Assembly (NCBI GenBank): GCA_043808585.1
Contig: JAZDES010000211.1
Coordinates: 1 to 16,770 of the forward strand
Direction: 5' to 3'
DNA: 16,770 nt
Source: CAYVMN01 sp043808585
GTDB lineage: Bacteria > Desulfobacterota > DSM-4660 > Desulfatiglandales > Desulfatiglandaceae
Shown in pieces: positions 1 to 7,378 of the stretch. The notes under the pieces were generated by a model. That model ran no database searches. It saw nothing but the letters and a program-made list of their open reading frames with translations, and had not been told where the DNA came from. The position numbers were made by a program, and so were the translations under genes. The first letter of the stretch is position 1. Each line of letters begins with the position of its first letter.

Positions 1-19
1 GTTATCTCAGGAGAACAAG

Positions 20-373
20 GTGGCAGGAGAAGAGAAAGCGCTTTACACCTCCAGACGGTCCTGGCGAAGTCTGTGGCAGCAGCACCGCATCTATGCTGAC
101 CGGATCGAGTTGTCTTCCTGCATAGGGACGAAGACCATTCCGGTAGCGGACATCGTCGACATTGAGGTCCGTCCTCCCTTGGTCATAGGAGATCTTTTCA
201 GAGGAAAGGGCTTCGCCTACTGTTGGGCTCTCAAACTAGATCTGGCTGACCTGTGTCGCCATGTTGCCCTTCTTCGGACTTCGGGGATAATGAAGAGACT
301 TCGGTTCTCGCCTGATGATGCGGCGACGTTTGTCGAAGTATGTAGGTCGGTCATGAAGGAGAAGACGAGATAA
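20..373 (+). CDS. Small hypothetical protein, possible PH-like domain
   Basis: A 117-residue soluble protein starting at GTG. The GTG is preceded by AGGAGA at 9-14, a well-placed ribosome site, which is why this start is preferred. No signal peptide or clear membrane helix is visible. The pattern of short hydrophobic strands (RIELSS around residue 28, IPVADIVDIEV at 40-50, a central strand pair near 64-75) followed by a basic strand and a final amphipathic helix (SPDDAATFVEVCRSVM, about 97-112) resembles small bacterial PH-like domains. That is a fold impression only, with no catalytic motif. The gene upstream lies outside the window, so its operon is unknown; the next gene converges on it. 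Function is not recognised. Confidence 0.6.
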   Translation: MAGEEKALYTSRRSWRSLWQQHRIYADRIELSSCIGTKTIPVADIVDIEVRPPLVIGDLFRGKGFAYCWALKLDLADLCRHVALLRTSGIMKRLRFSPDDAATFVEVCRSVMKEKTR

Positions 374-381
374 CCAGCCCA

Positions 382-412
382 TGCATACCTATTATGCAGG
401 CCGCGGCGGCCT
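382..412. other. Two adjacent small hairpins after the first gene
   Basis: Nine bases after the stop codon at 373, TGCATA (382-387) and TATGCA (393-398) form a perfect 6-bp stem with a 5-base loop. AGGCCG (398-403) and CGGCCT (407-412) form a second, GC-rich 6-bp stem with a 3-base loop. No T-run follows, so this is not a classical intrinsic terminator. It may stabilise the 3' end or terminate weakly between the two convergent genes. The remaining intergenic sequence to 581 shows nothing else convincing. Confidence 0.3.
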
Positions 413-581
413 TCAAAACGGGTGATGGGCACCGCGTTATGTCCCTTGCATGACGGGCGAAGGGGCAAACCACGCTGCCTCCCTCTTGTGTGATGATCAG
501 GGAGTTATGGGAAATGATCCGAAAAGACACTCCTTGCAGCTATGCAGAGGTGACGGAGTTCCCCTTCCCTCACATGGGACT

Positions 582-962
582 CTAGCTTCTGACAAACTCC
601 CACGCCTTGTCTATTTCTGCTACATCGAAGTATTTCTCAATGAGCTCCTTCTTTTTCTTTCCAAACAGCTTGTTGTCAAGTTTAATAAGGGCCTTTTCCA
701 GCTTGCTATCCCCCACAACCGCTATATGGCGGAGCTGCTTCAGGTGCTTGAGTGCATACATGGAGTCCTCTACGAAGGCGTTCACATGTATCTTGCCTAG
801 ATTCAGCTTGTCGATCTTTACCAGGACATTTACCCGATCATGTCCCTCGGCAATCTTGCCTTCAAAGGCCTTCTTGAATTCCTCCACATCCGCCTTCGTA
901 TATTCACCTCTGATCTCAACACCAAGCACACTGCCTTTACTTTGCTTTAAGACCTGAAACAT
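582..962 (-). CDS. SpoIIAA-like (STAS-related, DUF3478) protein
   Basis: A 126-residue soluble protein with the layout of the SpoIIAA-like family: an N-terminal beta hairpin (SVLGVEIRGEYTKADVEEF, about 11-29), a helix, a strand with VNVLVKIDKL near 44-53, a long helix with the SMYALKHLKQLRHIAVVGDS block (67-86), and a terminal helix ending KAWEFVRS. Known members have a STAS-like fold and are thought to bind lipid or small hydrophobic ligands, or to act as regulatory partners; their biological role is poorly defined. The start is supported by GGAAGGAGG a few bases upstream of the ATG. The gene lies behind aroA on the same strand but has its own promoter, so it is probably a separate unit and not part of the aromatic pathway. 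Confidence 0.8.
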   Translation of the reverse strand: MFQVLKQSKGSVLGVEIRGEYTKADVEEFKKAFEGKIAEGHDRVNVLVKIDKLNLGKIHVNAFVEDSMYALKHLKQLRHIAVVGDSKLEKALIKLDNKLFGKKKKELIEKYFDVAEIDKAWEFVRS

Positions 963-1022
963 ATTTTCCTCCTTCCAAAAATAAGAAGATTAGCTAATAG
1001 AAACTGGGTTTATGGAAGTAAA

Positions 1023-1051
1023 AAAATACCTGATTTAGATCTGGGTGTCAA
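1023..1051 (-). promoter_or_regulatory. Sigma70-type promoter of the SpoIIAA-like gene
   Basis: On the minus strand, a perfect -35 box TTGACA (1046-1051) is followed after exactly 17 bases by TATTTT (1023-1028) as the -10 box. The predicted transcript would start near 1016, giving a leader of about 55 nt with a strong GGAAGGAGG ribosome site before the ATG at 962. The -35 box begins only about 13 bases past the aroA stop codon, so it is well placed to drive the SpoIIAA-like gene independently of the aro operon. This was read by eye and is not experimentally supported. Confidence 0.65.
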
Positions 1052-1063
1052 TCGTGAATACCG

Positions 1064-2329
1064 CTACAGCCTCCCCCATAACTCCCAGAACCCGGGAAAC
1101 GATTTATTCACACAGCCTTCCCCTTTGACCATGATTCCCGGCACCCTTAATCCCACCACAGCAAGGCTCATGGCCATGCGATGATCGTTATGGGGTTCCA
1201 CCACAGTTCCTGAAAGGGGTCTTCCTCCGTAAATAATCAACCCATCTTTAAGTTCCTCTACCTGCCCTCCAAGCCGCCCCCATTCAAGACTGATACTTCG
1301 AAGACGATCGCTCTCCTTGTATCGAAGATGGGGGACATTATGGATAACGGTCTTCCCATCGGCAAAAAGGGCGACCGCAGCCAGCGTGGGGACAAGGTCG
1401 GGCATCAGACTCATATCCACATTTATCCCTGAAAGTGAACCTCCTCGAACGATTACCCTGTCGGCCCCCCTCTCGACATGGCAACCCATTCCTTCAAGGA
1501 CATCAAGAAAGCGGATATCTCCCTGACGGGTCATACGGGCTTGGATGTTTTTCGTTGTAACAATCCCCCCAGTCACGGCCGCAGCTGCCCAGAAATAGGA
1601 GGCCCCTGATACATCACCTTCAATATTGAATTTGCAGGGCCGATATCTCTCGCCGGATGTAATTTTAAAATGGTTGTATCCTTCACGGACGGCAGAGACG
1701 CCAAAGCCTTTCATAACATCAAGGGTAAGATCCACATACGGTCCTGAAACCAATCTTCCTTTGACCTCAATCTCTACGTCATTTTTGGCATAAGGGGCTG
1801 TCAGGAGGAGTGAAGAAACATACTGGCTGCTTACGTCCCCCGAAATACTTGCCTTCCCACCGTTAATGCCATTGGCATGGACAAGCACCGGCGGAAATCC
1901 GTCCTTCTCTGTACATGAGGCATTCACTCCCAGCAGATTCAATGCCCGGAGCAGATCTCCAATCGGCCTTTCTTGCAAGCGCGGTGAGCCGGAGAGCAGA
2001 AAATCCCCCCGGGCAAGGGCCACTGTGGATAAGAGCAGACGATAAGAAGTGCCTGAGTTGCCCAAGAAAATCTCTTTCTCCCCCTTCGAGGAGGCAAATT
2101 CTCCTCCTCCACCCGACACTTTCGTTTTTTCCCTGTCAATTGATATCTTTACTCCAAGTTCCCGAAGGGCATTGATCGTATAGAGGGTGTCCTCACAGAC
2201 AAGGAATCCTTCAAGGAGACTCTCTCCCTTCGCCAATACCGCTGCAATAATAGCCCTATGGCTGATGCTCTTAGAGCCGGGTATCTTTACTATCGAATCG
2301 ATTTGAGATCGGCATTTAATCTCTATCAT
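1064..2329 (-). CDS. aroA: 3-phosphoshikimate 1-carboxyvinyltransferase (EPSP synthase)
   Basis: Transfers the enolpyruvyl group of PEP to shikimate 3-phosphate, the sixth step of the shikimate pathway, in the cytoplasm. It has 421 residues, close to the usual 420-440. Family motifs appear in order: PGSKSISHRA (17-26, substrate Lys20), GNSGTSYR (90-97), QERPIG (119-124), SSQYVSS (167-173), MPDLVPTLA (309-317, catalytic Asp311 region), RYKESDRL (336-343) and NDHRMAM (381-387). The residue matching Pro101 of E. coli AroA, next to the PEP/glyphosate site, is leucine here (Leu98). The ATG overlaps the end of aroE by 14 bases and is preceded by AGGAAAG, indicating coupled translation. It is the last gene of the pheA-tyrA-aroD-aroE-aroA operon. 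Confidence 0.96.
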   Translation of the reverse strand: MIEIKCRSQIDSIVKIPGSKSISHRAIIAAVLAKGESLLEGFLVCEDTLYTINALRELGVKISIDREKTKVSGGGGEFASSKGEKEIFLGNSGTSYRLLLSTVALARGDFLLSGSPRLQERPIGDLLRALNLLGVNASCTEKDGFPPVLVHANGINGGKASISGDVSSQYVSSLLLTAPYAKNDVEIEVKGRLVSGPYVDLTLDVMKGFGVSAVREGYNHFKITSGERYRPCKFNIEGDVSGASYFWAAAAVTGGIVTTKNIQARMTRQGDIRFLDVLEGMGCHVERGADRVIVRGGSLSGINVDMSLMPDLVPTLAAVALFADGKTVIHNVPHLRYKESDRLRSISLEWGRLGGQVEELKDGLIIYGGRPLSGTVVEPHNDHRMAMSLAVVGLRVPGIMVKGEGCVNKSFPGFWELWGRL

Positions 2330-3146
2330 GCTCTTTCCTGAGCGCGTTTTTCACTGCGAGCGTCATGGCATCGATAGGGGCATCGAGACCAGTCCACAGC
2401 CTAAACTGTTCAGCCCCCTGATGAACGAACATTTCGAGTCCATTGATTGTCAAACATCCTTTGGCCCTTGCCACTCTTAGCAGCCTGGTCTCAAGGGGGT
2501 TATAAATGATGTCCATAACCACCATTCCTTGTTTCAGTACATCAGGAGAAACAATACATTGATTATGATCAGGATGCATCCCCACTGGCGTAGTCTGAAC
2601 AAGGAGATCTGCGTCAACGACCCCTATCTCTTTCAGGGGAACAAATGGACATCCCAGGGTATTAGCCAGAGCCTTTCCTCGCTCTATTGTTCGATTGCCT
2701 ATTGACACCTCTACGCCGTATTCTTTCAAGACAAAACCGATAGCCCTGGCCGCTCCCCCTGCTCCTATGATGACGCATCTCTTGTTCAATAGATCCACCT
2801 TGTCCTTTAATGCGATGAGAGCGCCCATGGCGTCGGTATTGTACCCGACCAGCCGACCGTCATTGTTTACGATGGTATTGACAGCTCCGATATCCTTTGA
2901 AAGCCCATCCAATTCATCAAGGAAGGGAACTACTCCGGATTTGTGGGGGATGGTAATACTCATCCCCTTGATCCCGAGGACCCTCATGCCCTGGAGCCCA
3001 CCCTCCACATCTTTAGACTCGAAGGCCAGGTAGACAGCATTTAGACCACGTTCCAGAAAGGCGGCATTGTGCATGACAGGGCTCAAGGAGTGCCTGATCG
3101 GATAACCCATAACACCATATAGCCTTGTGTATTGATCGATGATCAT
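2316..3146 (-). CDS. aroE: Shikimate dehydrogenase (NADP+)
   Basis: Reduces 3-dehydroshikimate to shikimate with NADPH. It has 276 residues, typical for AroE. The N-terminal substrate domain shows YPIRHSLSPVMHN (15-27), which binds shikimate through the two serines. ITIPHK (64-69) supplies the catalytic Lys69, and GYNTDAMG (101-108) supplies the catalytic Asp105. The nucleotide domain has GAGGAA (128-133) and NRT (151-153), the latter consistent with NADP preference. The C-terminal return segment has GLEMFVHQGAEQF (236-248) with the conserved Gln243. The start codon overlaps the aroD stop as ATGA; the upstream ribosome site is weak, so translation probably depends on reinitiation after aroD. 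It fits functionally between the aroD product and shikimate kinase, which is not encoded in the window. Confidence 0.96.
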   Translation of the reverse strand: MIIDQYTRLYGVMGYPIRHSLSPVMHNAAFLERGLNAVYLAFESKDVEGGLQGMRVLGIKGMSITIPHKSGVVPFLDELDGLSKDIGAVNTIVNNDGRLVGYNTDAMGALIALKDKVDLLNKRCVIIGAGGAARAIGFVLKEYGVEVSIGNRTIERGKALANTLGCPFVPLKEIGVVDADLLVQTTPVGMHPDHNQCIVSPDVLKQGMVVMDIIYNPLETRLLRVARAKGCLTINGLEMFVHQGAEQFRLWTGLDAPIDAMTLAVKNALRKEHDRD

Positions 3147-3811
3147 GGCGAAAAGTACTCAAGTATCTTCTTCATTTCCATGATTGGGATCTGTCCGTCA
3201 GCTGACTCTTCCCCTTCTCCAAGAGATGCAAAAGTCACATATCCTCCCATCAAGTGAGAAAGGACTCGACTGATACGCCCCTTGGGACCCATGCAGAAGG
3301 CAATAATATCAATTCCCAACTTTCGAGCCACGGGTATCAAACCCAAGACACTGAGGTTATCCTCGGGCGACCTGGCATTTGTCACAATCTTAACCGCATC
3401 AGCGCCCGTAGAGGCCATTTCTTTCAGAATCCTCTCCAGCCTCTCCTTTTGGGGAGTTCCGTTTCTAATGTGGGTTGATATGATGATCTTCGAAGTGCCT
3501 CGACGCTTAAAAAGTTCATGCCGGAACTCTAAGGGCATCTTGTACTCCACATCCACAAAATCGGCACCGGCCTTGATCGCATCCAATAAATAATGAGTTT
3601 GTGTCTCGTACCTTGCCAGCCCGCACCCCCCCTCTCTTTTTGAGCGGTAGGTGACAATCACTGGTCTGGATGTGGCTTGAAGGACCTCTGCAAGCCGGAA
3701 TGATCCCATGAGATCCAGGCGTATCTCCAGTATGTCCGCCAGCTCATTCGCCCTCAGTATCTTCTCAATGGCCTCTTCGGTATTTTTGGCTATAATTGGA
3801 ACACAGAGCAT
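3143..3811 (-). CDS. aroD: 3-dehydroquinate dehydratase, type I
   Basis: Dehydrates 3-dehydroquinate to 3-dehydroshikimate through a lysine Schiff base. The protein has 222 residues, shorter than E. coli AroD (252) but normal for compact type I enzymes. Expected active-site residues can be placed: EIRLDL (29-34), FVDVEY (85-90), His114 in ISTHIRNGTP, the Schiff-base Lys141 in ADAVKIVT, Arg182 in GRISRVL, and Gln207 in SADGQIP. The usual S-Y-H-D-F block around the catalytic His is replaced by S-T-H-I-R, which keeps the His. The ATG has GGAG just upstream with short spacing, and the gene starts 11 bases after the tyrA stop. A type I enzyme inside a bacterial aro operon, instead of the dodecameric type II, is a modest lineage clue. 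Confidence 0.95.
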   Translation of the reverse strand: MLCVPIIAKNTEEAIEKILRANELADILEIRLDLMGSFRLAEVLQATSRPVIVTYRSKREGGCGLARYETQTHYLLDAIKAGADFVDVEYKMPLEFRHELFKRRGTSKIIISTHIRNGTPQKERLERILKEMASTGADAVKIVTNARSPEDNLSVLGLIPVARKLGIDIIAFCMGPKGRISRVLSHLMGGYVTFASLGEGEESADGQIPIMEMKKILEYFSP

Positions 3812-3822
3812 AGTCTCCGGCC

Positions 3823-4596
3823 TTATCCAATGTTTTCCCTCAGCCTGTTTAGAAACTTCTCCATCTCTTCATGATCCCTACCTCTGATGATATGGGTCAG
3901 GTAGGCGAGGCGTGAATTGATCTCCTCGATCTGCCTGACTGTATGAGGGTTAAACATGATCTCAGTCAACAGGTGATCGTCTTCAGAGAGGATTCCCTTC
4001 GCAATATCCAGGTGTTTCCTGAATGTGGTCCCCGGCGCTTCCTGCCTTTTCATGCAGGCGGCAAACACCATTGATGATGCAAAGGGGACGGAAAGGGAAT
4101 AAGCAATGGTCTTGTCATGTTCTTCGAATGTGTACTCATAGATATTTAGTTTAAGGCCTCTGTATAAACTACGGAAAAACTCCTTTCCCCCCTCATCAGA
4201 TTCCTTGATAATAATAGCATTCTCATCACGAAGGTCCTTTATATTGGCAAAGGTGGGACCGAACATGGGATGGGTCGATGCAAACCTTCTACCCAGGTTT
4301 TTGTAATACTTATATAACCCGGCCTTTACTGATGCAACGTCTGACAGAATTGAGTCTTCAGGCAAGTATAAAAGAACGTCATCAAATGCCCTATAAATAT
4401 TAGGAAGGCTCACCGCGTTAATCACAAGTTCAGGTTCAAACTCCTTAACCTCAGAAAGTTCAAGAAACCTTTTTGCGTTAAAAAAGTATTTGAGCTTTAT
4501 ACTGTCTATATCGTAAACCGCCACTTCATGGTCGAGACAGAGTTCTTCAACAAGCCATGCGCCCATATGTCCAGCCCCCATAACCAATATCCTCAT
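3823..4596 (-). CDS. tyrA: Prephenate dehydrogenase
   Basis: Oxidatively decarboxylates prephenate to 4-hydroxyphenylpyruvate with a nicotinamide cofactor, the first tyrosine-specific step. The chosen ATG at 4596 gives 257 residues. It overlaps the pheA stop as ATGA and has AAGGAAAGG just upstream; a GTG 24 bases earlier at 4620 would add eight residues but lacks such support. The Rossmann motif GAGHMG is at 7-12, with Asp29 at the end of the second strand, suggesting NAD preference. SDVASVK (85-91) and STHPMFGP (107-114, with a conserved His) are typical of the family. EEHDKTIAYSLSVPF (158-172) is the start of the helical dimerisation domain. There is no ACT or chorismate mutase domain, so this is a stand-alone enzyme fed by the PheA mutase domain. 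Confidence 0.9.
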   Translation of the reverse strand: MRILVMGAGHMGAWLVEELCLDHEVAVYDIDSIKLKYFFNAKRFLELSEVKEFEPELVINAVSLPNIYRAFDDVLLYLPEDSILSDVASVKAGLYKYYKNLGRRFASTHPMFGPTFANIKDLRDENAIIIKESDEGGKEFFRSLYRGLKLNIYEYTFEEHDKTIAYSLSVPFASSMVFAACMKRQEAPGTTFRKHLDIAKGILSEDDHLLTEIMFNPHTVRQIEEINSRLAYLTHIIRGRDHEEMEKFLNRLRENIG

Positions 4597-5648
4597 GCCA
4601 CTTTCCTTTCCTTGTAACACCCCATTAGTTTAAAGTAACTGGTCATTTTTCTTACCGCATCGAGGGCTTCAACAATCTTGCCATCCTTGTTTGACCCTAT
4701 AAAATCAAGAAAAAAGGCATAATTACCAGGCTCATTTGGAATCGACTCTATCCTTGTCAGATTGATATCTCTCTTAGCAAAGACCTCGAGGACGCGAAAA
4801 AGGGTGCCCGCTTTGTGTTCTGTCGAGAAAATTATGGAGCATTTATCGCCATCTTCCTGGTTCTCTTCTCTGGTGAGCACAAGGAACCGTGTTATGTTTC
4901 TATCAAGGTCCTCTATCCCATCCTTTATGATTTCAAGGTCATAGAGCTGAGCAGCAAGCTTGCTGGCAATTGCAGCTGACCCTTTTGGTTTTTTTTCTGC
5001 TATCATCTTTGCCGCACTTGCGGTATCGGAATATGGGACAGGATCAAGGTTATTCCTTGAAATAAAGCGCCTGCATTGTGCCAGGGCCTGCGAGTGAGAA
5101 AATACCGTGCGAATCTCTCTGTGGTCAGTCCCTGGTACTACAAGAAGACAATGGTGGATGGGAAGCTCTACGGCTCCCACCACACTGAGGTCAGTATTGA
5201 TAAGGAGCCGGTTCACCTGATCGACAGCACCACCAAGCGTATTTTCCACAGGAACAATGCCATAGTCATAGAGGCCGGATTTTACTCCTTCAAAAACCTG
5301 GGCAAACTCAGGGGAGGGTACGGGAGTGAGATCACTATTCCATTCCCTTGATGCTACTTCGCTATATGCCCCGTGTTCTCCCTGGAATGTAATCAGTTTG
5401 TAATCCTTTTCCTGGAGGTTTTTGCTCTCCTTGACGACCTCTACATAGATTCTCTCTATAAATTCCGCATTAATCAGACCCTTTGATTCCCTCCTGATCC
5501 TGTTAAAGAGCTCTTCCTCTCTTTGGCTGTCTTGGATCTGCGTTTTAAACCTCTTGGCCATAAGGACCAGTTCCATCCTGTCATTCAGGAGTTTGAGGAT
5601 CTTAGAATCAATGAGGTCAATATCTTTTCTGATCTCTTCAAGGCTCAT
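4593..5648 (-). CDS. pheA: Bifunctional chorismate mutase / prephenate dehydratase (P-protein)
   Basis: Converts chorismate to prephenate and prephenate to phenylpyruvate. It has 351 residues in three parts: an AroQ chorismate mutase helix bundle (about 1-80, with the IRKDIDLIDSKILKLLNDR signature), a prephenate dehydratase domain (about 84-260, with ITFQGEHGAYSE and the catalytic NITRF at 251-255), and a C-terminal ACT domain (about 270-345) with GTLFRVLEVF and ESIPNEPGNYAFFLDF. The usual phenylalanine-binding ESRP is ESIP here (301-304). The ATG has GAGG six bases upstream. It is the first gene of the aro operon, and its start lies about 20 bases from the end of a MITE-like element, so the operon promoter must lie inside or beyond that element. 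No convincing promoter was found there. Confidence 0.95.
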   Translation of the reverse strand: MSLEEIRKDIDLIDSKILKLLNDRMELVLMAKRFKTQIQDSQREEELFNRIRRESKGLINAEFIERIYVEVVKESKNLQEKDYKLITFQGEHGAYSEVASREWNSDLTPVPSPEFAQVFEGVKSGLYDYGIVPVENTLGGAVDQVNRLLINTDLSVVGAVELPIHHCLLVVPGTDHREIRTVFSHSQALAQCRRFISRNNLDPVPYSDTASAAKMIAEKKPKGSAAIASKLAAQLYDLEIIKDGIEDLDRNITRFLVLTREENQEDGDKCSIIFSTEHKAGTLFRVLEVFAKRDINLTRIESIPNEPGNYAFFLDFIGSNKDGKIVEALDAVRKMTSYFKLMGCYKERKVA

Positions 5649-5668
5649 AATTTACCTCGATATCTCTG

Positions 5669-5746
5669 AAGGTAACACTTTAGCGTTTTGAAAACACTGA
5701 GGAGTAAGATGACAGACCGTGAGGGTCTTTTTTCCATAGGACGTAA
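5669..5746 (+). repeat. Left terminal inverted repeat of copy 1
   Basis: Contains the outer 25-base block and the inner 32-base block described for the element, separated by a 21-base segment (5694-5714) not shared with the right arm or with copy 2. This arm therefore looks like the altered one, and the right arm looks ancestral. Confidence 0.8.
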
Positions 5747-5901
5747 AGGACGGCATCATTTCATAGAACGGCAGTGAGGTCTTGAACCTCGTTACGGAAC
5801 AGCCCCATAGGAGGACGTCCCTATGAAGAGCCCTCTCCCCTGCCTGGCAGAAACTGTATTTAAAGGTAAGGGGGCGTGGCAGAGGCTGTGAAGAATTTGG
5901 G

Positions 5902-5969
5902 TTACGTCCTTTGGAAAAAAGACCCTCGCGGTCCTCTGCCTTTCTTTCAAAACGCTAAACTGTTACCTT
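5902..5969 (-). repeat. Right terminal inverted repeat of copy 1
   Basis: Read on the minus strand, 65 bases of this arm match the left arm of copy 2 (16612-16676) at 63 positions without gaps. This identifies it as the intact form of the terminal repeat. The arm faces moxR. Confidence 0.82.
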
Positions 5970-6053
5970 TTAACGAGAAAGCGCTCTCAACAGAATCAAT
6001 CCGAATAGTGGTCAATCAAGCCACCCTACTGCCTCTGTTCCTACCGAGTTTCT

Positions 6054-6081
6054 AGCATCCAGTTTCCAGCATCCAGTTTCC
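6054..6081 (+). repeat. 14-bp perfect tandem duplication
   Basis: AGCATCCAGTTTCC occurs twice in direct succession (6054-6067 and 6068-6081) in the non-coding stretch between the MITE-like element and moxR. Each unit is itself two related 7-mers ending in CC. It may be a small microsatellite-like duplication; no function can be read from it. Confidence 0.8.
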
Positions 6082-6142
6082 GGTCCCCTCTCTCTCCCAT
6101 TCACTAGCCTTTTCGAACCTCAAAAATCACGACTTTGCAAAC

Positions 6143-6158
6143 ATTACAGACTTGTAAT
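6143..6158. promoter_or_regulatory. Small dyad upstream of moxR, possible operator
   Basis: ATTACA-GACT-TGTAAT is a perfect 6-bp inverted repeat with a 4-base spacer, about 100 bases before the moxR start. A 5-bp hairpin, GAGAA-AGG-TTCTC, follows at 6163-6175. No sigma70 or sigma54 promoter could be assigned with confidence in 5970-6257, so a role as a regulator binding site is only a possibility. The rest of this stretch shows nothing else beyond the tandem duplication. Confidence 0.3.
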
Positions 6159-6257
6159 TTCTGAGAAAGGTTCTCGTAAGGATGACATGTTAACTTCTAG
6201 GCCAAAGGCCATAGGAATGGCATCGATTACCACCAACCAAAAGAGAAAGGAGACATC

Positions 6258-7313
<1,056 letters not shown>

Positions 7314-7378
7314 CTGTAGGCCATTTGATGGACGTGATGCCCTCACGGATCTCTGTCCAATAGAGAGGAAGTGAAGAC

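Larger units (their letters stand above)
5669..5969. mobile_element. MITE-like non-autonomous element, copy 1 (complete)
   Basis: A 301-bp non-coding element bounded by long imperfect terminal inverted repeats. The outer 25 bases (5669-5693, starting AAGGTAACACTTTAGCG) match the reverse complement of 5945-5969 at 24 of 25 positions. An inner block 5715-5746 matches the reverse complement of 5902-5933 at 30 of 32. Between these blocks the left arm has 21 bases where the right arm has 11, so the left arm has diverged. The core (5747-5901) contains the short hairpin GAGGT-CTTGA-ACCTC and a dyad around GGACGTCC. No open reading frame or transposase is present and no clear target-site duplication is seen at the flanks. 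The first 172 bp recur at 16609-16770, which is the main evidence that this is a dispersed repeat. Confidence 0.85.

Noticed and set aside
450..800. 116-residue plus-strand frame over the SpoIIAA-like gene
   Set aside because: It overlaps antisense to a well-supported gene with a strong ribosome site and family motifs; the frame has no domain-like features.
5740..5860. Structured RNA gene or riboswitch inside the element upstream of pheA
   Set aside because: The hairpins are short and the same sequence recurs beyond htrA without an amino acid gene in view, which fits a mobile repeat better than a pheA-specific leader.
6125..6142. Possible sigma54 promoter (CACG-ACT-TTGCA) upstream of moxR
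   Set aside because: The GG of the -24 box is missing and the spacing between CACG and TTGC is one base short, so it does not meet the consensus.
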